Assembly: GCA_028583605.1 (NCBI GenBank)
Contig: CM053327.1
Coordinates: forward strand, 27,205,629-27,269,628
Origin: Dastarcus helophoroides
Lineage: Eukaryota > Arthropoda > Insecta > Coleoptera > Bothrideridae
Length of the DNA stretch: 64,000 nt
Direction: 5' to 3'
Shown: positions 43,431 through 55,700 of the stretch, in pieces
Layout: each line of letters begins with the position of its first letter
How positions within the stretch are numbered: the stretch's first letter is position 1
Position numbers and translations under genes: made by a program
The notes under the pieces: model-generated
Database searches by the model: none
What the model saw: the letters and a program-made list of their open reading frames with translations, nothing else
Told to the model about the DNA's origin: nothing

Positions 43431-45037
43431 TTTCTCCAAATCTGAATTTCTTTTCTCAAAATTTCGAATTTTCCCCGAAATATCGAGTTTTTTCCGAAAT
43501 TTGGAGTTTTTTTCCGAAATTTCTTAAAAGTTCCACCAAAATTTAATTTTTATTTCAAACTTCTTCTTCTCCAAATTTCGATTTCTTCCTCGAAGTTTCG
43601 AGTTTTTTTTGCAAAATTTAAAGTTTCCTTAAAATTAACTAGTTTTAAATCCACTGTTCCCAAAATTTAACTTTTTGATTAAAATTCAACTTTCTCTAGA
43701 AATCTCAACCCTCCAAATTTGACTTTTTTTCGAAATTCGTCTTTTTTCCTAAATAATTCTTCGTGAATTGAGTGTTTTGACAATTGGGGCCATTTTTGAA
43801 ACTTCATTTTTTGGAAATTTCGAATTCTTTCGCAATATTAGCCTTCTTCTCGAAATTCGACTATTTTCCATAAGACATTCTCCGCGAAATTTAGCGCCTT
43901 TATGAAGTTCAGCCTTTTTCTCGAAATGCGAGTTTTTTTTGCACATTATTCGGTGGTTTACTTTTCTCAAAATTTCGATTTATTCGCAAAGTTCTTCTTT
44001 TCGAAATTTTAACTTATTGCTGAAATTGCACTTGCTTTATTACAAAATTTGATTTTGTGAGGGAAATATCGACTTTATCTTAAAATTCGATATTTTCTGT
44101 TCGGGAAATATTGTATTTTTTATCAAAATTCGTTTTTTTTTTCGAAATTTTGACTTTTTCCACAATTCGATAATATTTATACCATCAAAATAATGACGAT
44201 GATAATAAACATTAGAATAAAAGTCGAAACATCGATAGATCGATCTTCCAAAAAAAAAACAAAAATTTAAAATGTTAAATTAATGAAGCGGCTTATATCA
44301 TCCGTTCTAAAACGAAATGATTTTAAAACACGCGACCATTTATTTGAAAATATCTAAGCATTTAACAAAACAATAAATAACATTACATACTTACTTACAA
44401 TTGTTGAAAAAAGATCTTACCTGAAACAAAAGCAATTCATTAGTTGAAATAAAAATTTAAAAAAAAGTAGATTCAAACAGCACCGTATACTCTAATTTAC
44501 CGTTAATTTATCACTATTTTTATTTTCCGAAGAACAACACAAAAGATAGTTGGTAACTTCTAAATTAATATCAAAATATTTGGTTTAGGTTTAGGTTTAG
44601 GAGATTTAGAAATTAAAGTTAAGTAAATTTTGAGAAAAGGATTTCAATATTTCCACAATATTGAATGGAAATTGTGACTTTTCTCAAAATTTAAACTCGA
44701 TTTTTTTAAATTAAACTTTCGAGAACTAAACTCAAAATTTCGAAAAAATGCCAAAATAGACTTTCTTCTTTCGACTTCCATCTCGAAAATTCGACTTTTT
44801 AATTGATTTTAAGCGTAATATTTTCGAGCTTAAAATTACCGATGAAAGTTGTAATTTATCGGCAATTATTTCCAAGGCACATTTGACATCAAATCGATTG
44901 TTTTCGTACACTTTTTACACCATTTGTTTAGGATTCCCGCTTTATTTTTTGTTAGACTGCTTATTAAAGAAACTACACATGTAAAATAAATGTCATTATT
45001 TTTATATTAGTTTCAAGCGTTTGAAAGTACAAATAAC

Positions 45038-45085
45038 ACAGGTCCACAAAAAAGTGGTGTATGCTGGGGACCAGCATACCTGTGG
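45038..45085. repeat. Nested inverted repeat
   Basis: The core hairpin is GTATGCTGG/CCAGCATAC (45059-45067 and 45071-45079), perfect over 9 bp with a 3-base loop. Outside it ACACAGGT (45037-45044) can pair with ACCTGTGG (45078-45085), and CCAC/GTGG lies between. No element boundary could be set. Confidence 0.7.
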
Positions 45086-45130
45086 TATTTTTTCCCGTTG
45101 AACACGAATTTAAAGTCAAAATAAAACAGT

Positions 45131-45285
45131 CTGTGCATTAGAATCCTTGTCTTCTGGGGACTTTCCTAGAGAGCAACCGCTTCGCCAGGTGGCAGTGTTT
45201 CAACTGTTGGTAGTCCAGATTCACTACCCACGCCTAGAAGGCTGCATGAATTTGCAGTCTAGGTTATATTCTACTTGCATAGGAC
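45131..45285 (+). repeat. GCATTAGAATCC repeat, copy 1
   Basis: It shares ordered blocks with 45481-45650 and 47691-47855: GCATTAGAATCCTTGTCTTC, GGGACTTTCCTAGAGAGC, ACCGCTTCGC, GTGTTTCAACTGTTGGTA, ACGCCTAGA, GGCTGCATGAATTTG. Compared with the other copies it lacks an 18-base stretch around AGCTACCTATG. No protein or RNA family is recognised. Confidence 0.85.
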
Positions 45286-45480
45286 ATTGTTGGCGATGGT
45301 CATAGTTTCTCTATAGACCAACAGGTGGCGGTAGTACTGGGAGTCACACGCTTGACGTCCGTTGATTCTTTTTGAACATTTGTTAACATTCGAGTTGGAT
45401 ATACCAAACTGACGAGATCTAACAAGATCAAAACCGGTCTTTGGTTTCCACTTCGAATCTAATAAATGTTCAAACCTACT

Positions 45481-45650
45481 GGTCTATGCATTAGAATCCT
45501 TTGTCTTCTGGGGACTTTCCTAGAGAGCCACCGCTTCGCTAGGTGGCAGTGTTTTCAACTGTTGGTAATTCAGCTACCTATGATTCACTATACACGCCTA
45601 GAGGGCTGCATGAATTTTGCATTATAGGTTGTACTGTACTTGCATTAAGC
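45481..45650 (+). repeat. GCATTAGAATCC repeat, copy 2
   Basis: Nearly identical to copies 1 and 3, about 350 bp after copy 1 in the same orientation. It ends GTACTTGCATT, like TACTTGCATA in copy 1. Confidence 0.87.
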
Positions 45651-45690
45651 AGTCAAAAGAAAATAAATATTCAGTCGGAAAATTTAAAGT

Positions 45691-46869
45691 TTTCTCAATG
45701 AAATTTGCCCATATTAAATTAAAAAATCTAAGTGTGTGAGATATTTTAAATTTCTACCAGATTTTTTTTTCTTTGAAATTTCTTTTTTTAAATTTGACTT
45801 TCTATCAAAATTTCGTTTCTAAATTTTAGGGTTTTCCTGGAAATTTCGTCTTTTTCGAAACGTTATTTTTTAACATTAGATCCTTTTTGAAATGTTCTAC
45901 CTGTTAAAACCGAAACTCCGATATTTTTACCCTTTGCTTAAAATTTAACTTTTTGCCCAAATTTTCATGTTTATCTCAAAATTCAATATTTAATGTTTCT
46001 GAAAAAGACGACTCTTTCTTGAAAATTTGACTTTTTTTCGAAATTTCGATCTTTTTCTCGAAATTTCTATCTTTTTTCAGAATTTGTTTTTGAAAATTTA
46101 AATGTTTTTCTAGAAATTCGTCTTTCTCGAAGTTTTGACATTCTTCTCAAAAATCGTCTTTGAAAATTTCGACTTTTATGTTAACATCGCATCCATACGG
46201 TCCTGGTAATGTCAACTTTTTTTTAAATTAATCTTTTTCAAAATTTCGATTTTTTGTTCAAAATTCACCGTTTTATAGACAACTATTCTCAAATTTGAAT
46301 ATTGTTTCAAAATTTAATTTCTTGCAGGAAATTTCTATTGTTGTTTCAAAGTTTCGTCTTTTTACTAGAATTACATCTTTTTCGGAATTTTCGACTATTT
46401 TTTCAAAATTTCATTTCTTGTTCTCAAGTTTGCATTTTATTCCAAAATTTGACTTCTTTTAAAAAATTTTCTTTGGAGAATTTAAACTTTTTTCTTAATA
46501 TCAGACTCTCAAAAATACGACCGTTTTTCTCGAAATTCTGTTATTTTAGGTTTTTTGTAAATCTCTCTATATTTTCAGTATCTCCCTGAAATGATGGTTA
46601 TCGAAAAGCGTTAGAGCAACCTTTGTTGTGTTTTTTTAATCTTTCTTGGTTTCAGGAGACAAGATTTTTACTTCAATTTTTAAAAATTTAGATCTTTTAG
46701 AATCTGAATTTCCAGAAATTTTGACTGACTTCCCAAACTTTCTAGAAATTTCAACTTTTTTCTCGAAATTAACCTTTTTCTCGAAATTTTCTTCTTTTCT
46801 CTTAAAATAAGTGTTTTTCCTGAAATTGGGCTTTATTCTCAAGATTCTACTTTTTGGTCATTCCATTCA
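45691..46869 (-). repeat. T-rich sea with interspersed-repeat copy H
   Basis: Loose T-rich sea. Copy H of the GGGGACAAG family (46580-46682) interrupts it. The frame 46302-46589 is sea translation. Confidence 0.75.
46580..46682 (+). mobile_element. Interspersed GGGGACAAG repeat, copy H
   Basis: CTCCCTGAAATGATGGTTATCGAAAAGCGTT-type head (decayed hairpin), then TTAGAGCAACCTTTGTTGTG and CTTGGTTTCAGGAGACAAG. It has the complete family order, but the hammerhead-like core is broken. Confidence 0.75.
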
Positions 46870-47250
46870 AAAACATAATTTTTTGAATCCAGTCATGTTT
46901 TCCTAAATTTAATAATTTTAAAGAAAAAACTCGAAATTTTCAACAACAAAAAAATGTAACAATTCAGAAGGATTCCCAGTATTATAAATGTTACATTTTG
47001 ACAAAACTTTTAAAAATAGAAAATTAAGAAAAACAAAATAGAGAAGTTCATAGATCTAAACTTTCAAATAAAGATAGAAATTTTCAAAAAAAAATCAATG
47101 TTTGAAAATGTTGAGTTTTGAGAGTCGCAACTTTAAAAACGGCGACATTTTAAAATCTGTTTTGAAAAAAGAAGAGATTTTCAAAAATCTGTGAAATACG
47201 CAAAAAAGTCGAAATAAAAATTAAAAGAAAAGGAAAATTCTTCAAATCAG
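46870..47250 (+). repeat. A-rich sea patch
   Basis: Polarity opposite to the preceding sea. No gene is seen. Confidence 0.6.
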
Positions 47251-47341
47251 AAACAAATTTGTTAAAATTAACAAATAGTCCCTAGTCATAACCATCATGA
47301 AGCTGTAAACCATTTATGCCTTTCAACGTATCTTTTTTCTA

Positions 47342-47344
<3 letters not shown>

Positions 47345-47401
<57 letters not shown>
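47345..47401. repeat. (TC)n microsatellite, about 57 bp
   Basis: Uninterrupted TC dinucleotide run. The minus-strand frame across it (Arg-Glu repeats) is an artefact of the microsatellite. Confidence 0.97.
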
Positions 47402-47404
<3 letters not shown>

Positions 47405-47690
47405 GCTCAGTTATTCTGTTGAAAGATTTCAAAAAACCCACCTGAAAGATTTTTAGACATCTTTTTCGTAAAAAATATGAATTGAATACGCTCAGAAATG
47501 ACATTTAAATTAAACGAAATCGGTAAGTCCTGACATTTCTGAACAGGTATTTATTGCCATATTTATTTACTTCGTTCCTTATTGGTTGTAGAATTCCATC
47601 ACTCCTGAACTCACGAGAACGTACTACCTACTCTCTAGACGCTTTTTTGACACCCTTTTCTACGGTCGTACACTATCCTCCTAAAATCTG

Positions 47691-47855
47691 TGGTCTGTGC
47701 ATTAGAATCCTTGTCTTCTGGGAACTTTCCTAGAGAGCAACCGCTTCGCTAAGTGGGAGTGTTTCAACTGTTGGTAGTTCAGCTACCTATGATTCACTAT
47801 ACACGCCTGGAGGGCTGCGTCAATTTGCAGTCTGGATTATATTCTATTTGCATAC
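47691..47855 (+). repeat. GCATTAGAATCC repeat, copy 3
   Basis: Same ordered blocks as copies 1 and 2. It retains the AGCTACCTATGATTCACTAT block seen in copy 2 and ends near ATTTGCATA. Boundaries are inferred from loss of similarity. Confidence 0.85.
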
Positions 47856-48309
47856 GAAAATTTTGACTTTTGAAAACATTAGGTAACGTACTTAAATCTT
47901 TTGATTTTTTTAATTTCATTTTTTAAAGATTTATTGACTTTTCTTCGAAATATTTCGTGTTAATTAAAAATGTTGACTCTTTGGAACTTTTAGATTTATT
48001 TTGCGAATTCCCAATTTGAAGTTCTGACTTATTTTGAAACTTTCAACAGACAGAAAGGCAGTCTGTAATTAACTTGATCAAGGGTTGGCATGGATATTAA
48101 AATGACTGTCTAAAGCAGTATCTCATCTGCATTCATTTCGTACTTTTTTCATTGTCAAAGCAGTTTCAATTAATAAAAACTTTAGTATTCTTCCAATTAA
48201 AAACGTACAGCTCATTAGAATTCATATTATATTTGCAAGTTATTCATATAAGAATGCCAAATATTACCAACAGATACAATTATTTAAAAGCTATATTTAT
48301 CCTTAAAAC

Positions 48310-48725
48310 TACTAGCTATTACTCGTGATTTCGCCTGGGGAATTAGACGAATTTAAAATATTTTAAATTACGGATCAATATGTATTCTTTTAATATTTTA
48401 ATTTGTCTCTGGTTTTAATTAAGAACCAGATGTAATAGACTGTAAAAAGACAGCGATCAATATACTTTCCTACTTGAAAAATTATTTTGTAATAAATCTA
48501 ACTTAATCAGTCGTGTACAGCTTCAAACAGTTCGCCTAGATTGCATAATGGAACTCTTTCTGGATATATTACTTCGAGAGCACCTGGAACGGTTTTCCGG
48601 GATAAAATGTATCCCACTAACCATCCCGCCTTGCAAGCTACTTCTACAGAAATTGTTGTCAAAATCGCTTCAGTAATTGAGCTATGAAAAGCCGACAAAC
48701 AAACATACGTTCACGTTTATACAAG
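48310..48725 (+). mobile_element. Diverged non-LTR (RTE-type) 3'-end repeat
   Basis: It starts CTAGCTATTACTCGTGATTTCGCC, close to the common arthropod CTAGCTGTTGCCCGCGACTTCG block, and later has TTTTCCGGGATAAAATGTATCC. It ends with AAAATCGCTTCAGTAATTGAGC and GACAAACAAACATAC. This order matches the widespread 3'-end repeats of RTE-like LINEs in insects, recalled from general knowledge rather than a search. Confidence 0.6.
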
Positions 48726-50479
48726 GTTCCCCAATGAAAACATGAGGCCCCTTTTAATTAGAAAACCGAAAGTGAGGGGGTTTATAGGGGTTAGAGGGAT
48801 GAATATAAATATCAAGTCATGATCGTTAACAATGGTCCCCCCAAGAGCATAAATCGACGGGTCTCGGCGAATTCTAAAATATTTCTCGGTTTTCTAATTC
48901 TGAGGGGGATCAAGTTTTGTTGGAGATCCTGTATATCACATAGGATTATTAATAAAGATTAGCATATAAATAGTGGAACTTCGCACGGTATTGCACATGT
49001 ACCCAAATTACGAAAGCGTAATTTTTAACACACGCTTAGAATTAAGAAGGAAGTGAAATTACCTAACTAATAAGGCCAGAAGCATCTAACTCTTCAAAAA
49101 TTAAGCAACCAACTCTCGCTTTGTCGGATGCAATTTCAAAACGAATATTAAAAAATAGTATAATAACAGTTGTTGTGGTATCTCGACATCGCCCTGAAAT
49201 TTCTATATAATCAAAAACACAATCGCTTTAGTAACACAATTTCCACATCGGTCGCTGATAATTCATCATCATTATCATTTCATTTTGATTAGTCCAATTA
49301 GGAGTTTTAATTCGGCGAAATCCACGCTAACGGTAACCGTACAAAGCAGGAACAGTTTTGGTGGATGCTTATTAAGAGAATTTTTGGGACACAGCTTGAC
49401 GTCGTCTCGTTATTAGCCGATAATGCACGCACGTACCCATTTATTATTATTAAATTATCGGCGCGATAATCACCACGTACCGTTGATGAAAAGAAAATGT
49501 TTTTTAGTTGTTAGCACCTCTTATTGTGTTGTTAACAAAGCGAGTCGACCGCGCACTGCAATCTTAATCTCGCAGCTAGTCACGGAAAAATTGAAGACAC
49601 TTTGTGAATTTATTAGACAAGAACTCAGCCGAGTAAATATTTATGATCTTGCAAAATCTTAATCACTATGTGCAAGAAATGAAGCCGGCCAATGGGAAAG
49701 TAAGCCTTAGAAAGAAGTAAATCTAGGCATGGGAGAATTAAAGAGGCGACGTTTCTAGTATTCAAATGCTATTTATCTTGCGGTGAATCGAGTGATTCAC
49801 ACCTGCGTCTGAAAGTCTGAAAGGACGATTAGCAAACTGGGTTAAACTATTGCAGATGGTACACTTTAAGCCATTCCGTTTGGTTAACTAGTTAGGGCCG
49901 TAGGTTATAAGATTTTTTAGAAATCTGAAATTGAACTAGTCTCTGAATTGAATCGTTCTAAAACCCAATATTTCAACGGTGTTTATCTCGAAAATTTACT
50001 TCATTTTCGAAATTTTTAATTATTTCTTGAAATTTCCTGATCAAAATCGATATGATCTAAGGGTTAATTACCTAACAGTGGCGTGTCCTATCTATTATTA
50101 CTATACATTATCTATTATTAAGTGGTAAAGTGGTAAAATTGAAATAGCAATGAAGTCTAGATATTTCGATTATTTTTTACAATTTCATTTATGTTTGAGA
50201 ATGTCAAGAATGGTCTTAGAAGACTTTGTCTGCTCAAGGTCCAATAACGTCAGATTTCAAAATCAACTAATATCTCATTTAATTTTAACACAATAATAGA
50301 TTTAAAGGTTCGCGCTCCTGATTTTAGTACTGGCTAAAAATGTAGGTGGCGTGCAGTATTATATCAGACATAAACATTGGGATTTGTTTCTTTTATATGT
50401 TCAATGTTATAACTTCAAATTAAATTGTTAGCACAGTTGAGTTCTTAGAAGTGGAACAAAAGCAGTCTAAAATATACCC

Positions 50480-50600
50480 CTAGAAATACTCTTCATTTTA
50501 GTAAAAGTTCCATCAAAATCGATCAAGGAGTTCTCGAGGTTAGCCCGGACAAAAAATCAGTCGACAGACAGACGGACACTTGGAGAGTTCAATTTTTTAA
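50480..50600 (-). repeat. Interspersed repeat with CTGTCTGTCCG, copy 2
   Basis: On the minus strand: GTGTCCGTCTGTCTGTC, then GTCCGGGCTAACC, then GATCGATTTTGATGGAAC and TTTTACTAAAAT. Collinear with 35745-35880. Confidence 0.6.
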
Positions 50601-50639
50601 ATATAAATTCTCAGTCCATAGACAGATACTTAGAGACTT

Positions 50640-53600
50640 CAATTTTATTAAAATAGATTCAGCTTTAGGATTTGAAATTTCAAAGCTAGATAATGTCAAA
50701 ATTGTGAGAAAAAGTGACAATCTTGATTTTGAAATCTAATTTTTAGGATACTAAATGCAAATTCCCAAAAAATAAAAACTGGAAAAATTAAAAATTTCAA
50801 GATTTCTTGTCAAATATTCAGAATTTCGAATTTAAGTTTTTTTTTCAATACCAAAGTCAAAATCTTAAAAAACAACTTTAAAATTTCGAAATTGTATTTT
50901 AATGTTCAGCTTGCTTTAAAATCAAAAAACAAAAACGAACATTTAGTTTTAGAACTGATAAGGCCTGATAATAAAAAGGCAAAATTTAAAAAAAATAGAT
51001 TTTTGTTTGGGTATACTTTTCAGATCTTTTAAAATGACTTCCGACCTTTTTCACTTTTAAATTTAAAGAATATTTTTTAATTTTGACTTTAAAAAGACAT
51101 GTCGAGACAAAATTTAAATAAACAAATTAAGATTATCTTTCATTTCTTTCCTTATTTTTTAAAATTTTCATTTTCAATTCAGTTCGAAAATTCGAAGTTC
51201 TGAGAAAAACGTGAAATTTTTCAAAATACATTTTTTTTAAAAAGCAAGGATTTTTAAAAAACCTGAAATTTTGAAAAATGTCGAAATTGTCAAATAGTCA
51301 AGAATTTTAAAAAATCCTGAAAAGTTGAAATTTAAAAAAAATCGACATTTTTCAAAATTCAAGAACCTCGAACAGATCGAAACCTTAAAAAAAAATTGAA
51401 ATTTTCAAAAAGGGAAAAATTTTGAAAAATCAAAAATTTGGAAATGTTTTGGATTTTTAAAATAGATTCCAACTTTTTTCAGTTCCAAATTTAAAGTAAG
51501 ACAATTTTTTTATTTCGTTTTTATGAAAGAAACGTTGAAAATAAAGTCAAAATGTTGAGACAAAATTTGAAATTTTAAAAAACAAATCCAAGTTTTCTTC
51601 CTTTTCTAAAAATACTCCTTAAAATTTTGATTTTAAATTCGGAATCAATCAAAATTTTGAAAAAAAAAGATGAAGTTAAAAAAAGCCCCACTTTCAGAAA
51701 ACTGAAATTTTTTTTAAAAAAGGAAGGATTTTTAAAAAGACTAGAAATTTTCAAAAATGTAGAAATTATCAAAATCAAGATTTTTAAAAAATTCTAAAAA
51801 GATAAAATTTACAAACAATCGACATGTTTCAAAATTCAAGAACCTCGAAAAATCAAACTCTTGGAATTTTTAAAATGAATTCCAATTTTTTTTAGTTCCA
51901 AATTTAAAGTTGCACATTTTTTAATTTCGTTCTTATGAAGGAAATTTTGAAAATAAAGTCGAAATTTTGAGACAAAATCTCAAATTTTAAAAAACAAATT
52001 GAGGTTTTCTTCCTTTTCTGAAGTTACTTCTTAAAATTTTAATTTTGAATTCAAAATTTCGAAAAGTGTCGAAATTTTAAAAGAAATGTGAAATTTTGAA
52101 AAAAATGCCCACTTTCAGAAAACTGGGACATTCTTTTAAAAAAGCAGGGATTTTTAAACCGACTAGAAATTTTGAAAAATGTCGAAATTATCAAAAAGTC
52201 AAGATTTTTAAAAAAATCCTGAAAAGTTGAACTTTACAAAAAATCGACATTTTCTAAAATTCAAGAACCTCGAAAAAGTCGAAACCTTCAAAAATATTAA
52301 AATTTTCAAAAAAGGGGAAATTTTGAAAAATCGTAAATTTGGAATTTTTTTGGATTTTTTTAAATAAATTCCTTTTTTCAGATCCAAATTAAAAGTAGGA
52401 CAATTTTTTAATTTCGTTTTTATAAAAGAAATGTTGACAATAAAGTTAAAATTTGGAGACAAAATCTGAAACTTAAAAAAACAAATTCAAGTTTTCTTCC
52501 TTTTCTGAGGTTACTTCTTAAAATTTTGACTTTAATTTAAAATTTCGAAACTGGCGAAATTTTCAAAAAAAAGTGAAATTTTGAAAAAAGACGCATTTCC
52601 GTCATTTTTTAAAAAAGCGGGGATTTTTAAAGACTAGAAATTTCGAAAAATGTCGAAATTATCAGTCAAAATTTTCAAAAAATCGTGGAAAGTTGAAATT
52701 AAAAAAAAATCGACATTTTTAAAAAGTCTAGAACATTAAAAGTCGAAACTTTCACAAAAACGAAATTTTCAAAAAAGCTAACTTAAAAAAAATCGAAATG
52801 AAGAAATATCGAAATTTTCGGATTTTTTTGAAATAAATTCATGCCCTTTTCAGTGTAAAGCAGGATATATTCATTTCGTCTTTTAACACAAACTGAAAAT
52901 AAAGTCGCAATTCAGAGTCAAAATTTGAAGTTTAACTAACAAATTCAGGTTTTCTTGCTTTGTTCTCATTAAAATGATTTTGAATTCAAAATTTCACTTT
53001 GAAAAAAAGGTGAAATTTTAAAAAACGTCCACCTGCAAAAAGCTCAACATTTTCTGAAAAGAGGTTTTTCAAAGGACCAAAAATGTCAAAAAATGTCTTA
53101 ATTATAAAGGTAAAGAACCTCGAAAGAAAAGCTTTCAAAAATTCGAAATTTTTAAAAAAGCAAAAATATCTGAAATAATCAAAATTTTTAAAAATTGAAA
53201 ATTTGGAATTTTTTCCGACTTTTGTCAGTTCCAAATTTAAAGCACGATTTTTTTTAATTTCGTCTTTAAAAAAGAAATGTTGAGAATAAAGTCGAATTTT
53301 TAATATTTTTTTTTAGTCTGAAATTTCAAAAAATAAATGAAGATTTTCTTCTTTTTGGTCATTATTAAAATTTTGATTTTGAATTCAAAATTTCGAAAAA
53401 TGTCGAAATTTTGAAAAAAGGATGACATTTTGAAAAAAGGCCCACTTTCAGAAAACTCTACATGAAATATTGAAAAAAGGCCCACTTTCAGAAAACCCAA
53501 CATTCTTAAAAAAGCAACGATTTTTAAAGACCAGAAATTTTGAAATATGTCGAAATTTTTCAAGACTTTCACAAAATCCTGAAAAGTTGAAATTTAAAAA

Positions 53601-53960
53601 AAAATCCACATTTTAAAAAGTCGGGAAGCTAGAAAAAGTGGAAACCTTTAAAAAATCGAAATTTTCAAAAAAGGGATAAATTTTGAAAAATAAAAATTCT
53701 GGAAATTTCGACATTTTTAAAGAGTTAGTCAAAACTTTCAAAAAAATCGAAATTTAAAAAAAAAAGCAAAATTTTTAAGAAACAAATTAAGAAAGATCGA
53801 AAATTTGGAAATTTTTCGGATTCAGTTGCAAATTTAAGGTGGAATATTCTTTTAATTTCGCTTTAAGCAAATGTTGAAATTAAAGTCAAAATTTTAAGCC
53901 AAAACTTGAAATTTTTAAAAATTAAATTCAGATGTGCTTTTCTGTCATTCAAATTTTGAT
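50640..53960 (+). repeat. A-rich sea with ~430-bp higher-order units
   Basis: The landmark AAAATAAAGTC..AAATTTTGAGACAAAAT followed by an AAACAAATTCAAGTTTTCTTCC-type string occurs near 51540, 51950, 52435, 52890 and 53280, and again near 53876. Steps are about 390-490 bp apart from the last. TTCCAAATTTAAAGT and CTTTTCTGAAGTTACTTC-type blocks recur between them. Frames are Phe or Lys-rich translations. Confidence 0.87.
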
Positions 53961-55700
53961 TCTGAATTCAAAATTTCGAAAGATGTCGACAATTTGAAAA
54001 AATTTGAAATTTTGAACAAGTTCACTTTCAAAGGCTTCAATATGTTTTTAAAAGACCAAACATTTCGAAAAATGTCGAAATTATAAGTCAAAATTTTTTA
54101 AAAATTCGAAAAAGTTAACCTTTTCAATCAAAAAATCGACATTTTTAGGAAGTCAAAACCCTCGAAAAAATCGAAAAATCAAAATTTTCAGAAAAGAAAA
54201 TTTTTGAAATAAACGAAATAAAATATCACAAATTTTGGAAGGAAGTCTAGAACCTCTAAAAAGTCGAAACTTTCAAAAATATCAAAATTTTCAAAAAAGC
54301 AAGCGTTTACTTTCAGAAAGCTCAATATTTGTTTAAAAGACCAAACATTTTGAAAAATGTTGAAATTATTAACGGAAATATTTTTAAAATAGTAGGAAAA
54401 GTTAAAATTTTCAACCAAAAAAATCGACATTTTTAGAAAGTCCAGACCCTCAAAAAAGTCGAACAACCAAAATATGCAGAAAAGAAAATTTTTGAAAAAG
54501 TGATTTAAAAAAATCAAAAAATGTGGAAAGAAGACCCCTATAAAAAGTCGAAACTTCCAAAAATATCAAAATTTTCAATTAAAAGCAAGCAAGTTCACTT
54601 TCAGAAAGCTCAATATATTTTAAAGACCCAGAATTTTGAAAAATGTCGAAATTATTAGTCAAGAGTTTTAAAAAATTCGGAAAAACTAAAATTTTCAACC
54701 AAAAAAATCAACATTTTTAGAAAGTCCTAGAATCTCGAAAAAGTCGAACCATCAAAATTTTCAAAAAAGAAAATTTTTGAAAAAATGATTTAAAAAAAAT
54801 CAAAAATATTGGAAAGATCCCTAAAAAGTCGAAACTTTCAAAAATATCAAAATTTTCAAAAAAAGCAAGCAAGTTCACTTTCAGAAAGCTCAAATATTTT
54901 AAAAGAGCAAGTTTTTTTGAAAAATGTGATTATTAAAGTCAAAATTTTCAAAAAATTCGGAAAATTTAAAATTTCCAACCAAAAAAAGATCGCCTTTTTT
55001 AGAAGTCAAAAAAATCGAAAAATCAAAATTTTCAGAAAAGAAAATTTTTGAAAAAAATGAAAAAAAAATCAAAAATTTTGGAAAGAAGTCTAGAACCTAT
55101 TGAAGCTGAAACTTTCAAAAATATCAAAATTTTCACAAAAGTAAACAAGTTCACCTTCATAAAGCTCAATATATTTTTAAAAGACCAAAAATTTTGAAAA
55201 ATGTCGAAATTATTTAAATCAAGATTTTCAAAACATTCAGAAAAGTTAACATTTTCAACCAAAAAAAAATCGGCATTTTTAGAAAGACAAGATCCTCGAA
55301 ATAATCGAAAAATCAAAATTTTCAGAAAAGAAAATTTTTGAAAAAAAATGAAATAAAAGAATCAAAAATTTTGGAAAAAAAGCCTAGAACCTCTAAAAAG
55401 TCGAAACTTCCAAAAATATCAAAATTTTCAAAAAAGGAACATTTTGAAAATATCGACATTAAAAAAATCGAAAACTGGATAAAAGTTGAAAGTAAAACAT
55501 TGAAATTTTCAAAGTGAATTAAAAAAAAACAAAATTTTGAAGACAGACCAAAATTGTCGAGGTTAAGAGTCGAAATGGACAAACTAAAGCAAAAAAAACT
55601 TCGGAATTTCTACAAAAATTTATCGTGAAATTACGAAGTATGTCGAAATTTCGAAAAAAAACTTCGAAATGTAAAAAATTTCGACTTGAACGTCGTAATT
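53961..55700 (+). repeat. A-rich higher-order array, ~284-bp unit, five copies
   Basis: The landmark AAGTCGAAACTTTCAAAAATATC occurs near 54261, 54545, 54825, 55100 and 55397 (steps 284, 280, 275, 297). GCAAGTTCACTTTCAGAAAGC, CATTTTTAGAAAGTC and CGAAAAATCAAAATTTTCAG recur in order. The minus-strand frames at 54188-54517, 55032-55316 and 55322-55582 have near-identical Phe-rich repeat phrases and are array translations. Confidence 0.92.

Larger units (their letters stand above)
41961..44170 (-). repeat. T-rich sea with ~225-bp units, interrupted by a solo LTR
   Basis: Units with CATAATTCAACTTCTATTTT, CTAATTTCTCAAAATTT, CGAAACATCGAATTTACTC and CTCACAATGTGTAATTTTTT in fixed order. The last landmark occurs at about 42057, 42603, 42818 and 43049. 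The long first step is partly explained by the 161-bp insertion at 42223-42383. Copy G of the GGGGACAAG repeat (43391-43430) is also embedded. The end module CTTTCTCTAGAAATCTCAA lies near 43690. Confidence 0.87.
44171..45690. other. Island with two copies of a 150-170-bp repeat
   Basis: Non-coding by eye. It contains a short GGTTTA run (44582-44601), a cruciform-like structure near 45038-45085 and two copies of the 'GCATTAGAATCC' repeat. Confidence 0.5.
47856..50600. other. Island, mostly unremarkable, with RTE-like and GTCTGTCCG-type repeats
   Basis: Begins with about 190 bp of T-rich sea remnant. It holds the diverged RTE-type repeat at 48310-48725 and an inverted copy of the CTGTCTGTCCG repeat at 50480-50600. 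Frames at 48507-48698 and 49423-49662 are unsupported; the first lies inside the repeat. Confidence 0.5.

Noticed and set aside
44582..44601. GGTTTA run as telomeric repeat
   Set aside because: Only about three units and not the usual insect TTAGG. Too short to mean anything.
47295..47504. Arg-Glu repeat protein
   Set aside because: It is the translation of the (TC)n microsatellite.
48507..48698. 63-codon minus-strand frame as a small gene
   Set aside because: It lies inside the RTE-type repeat.
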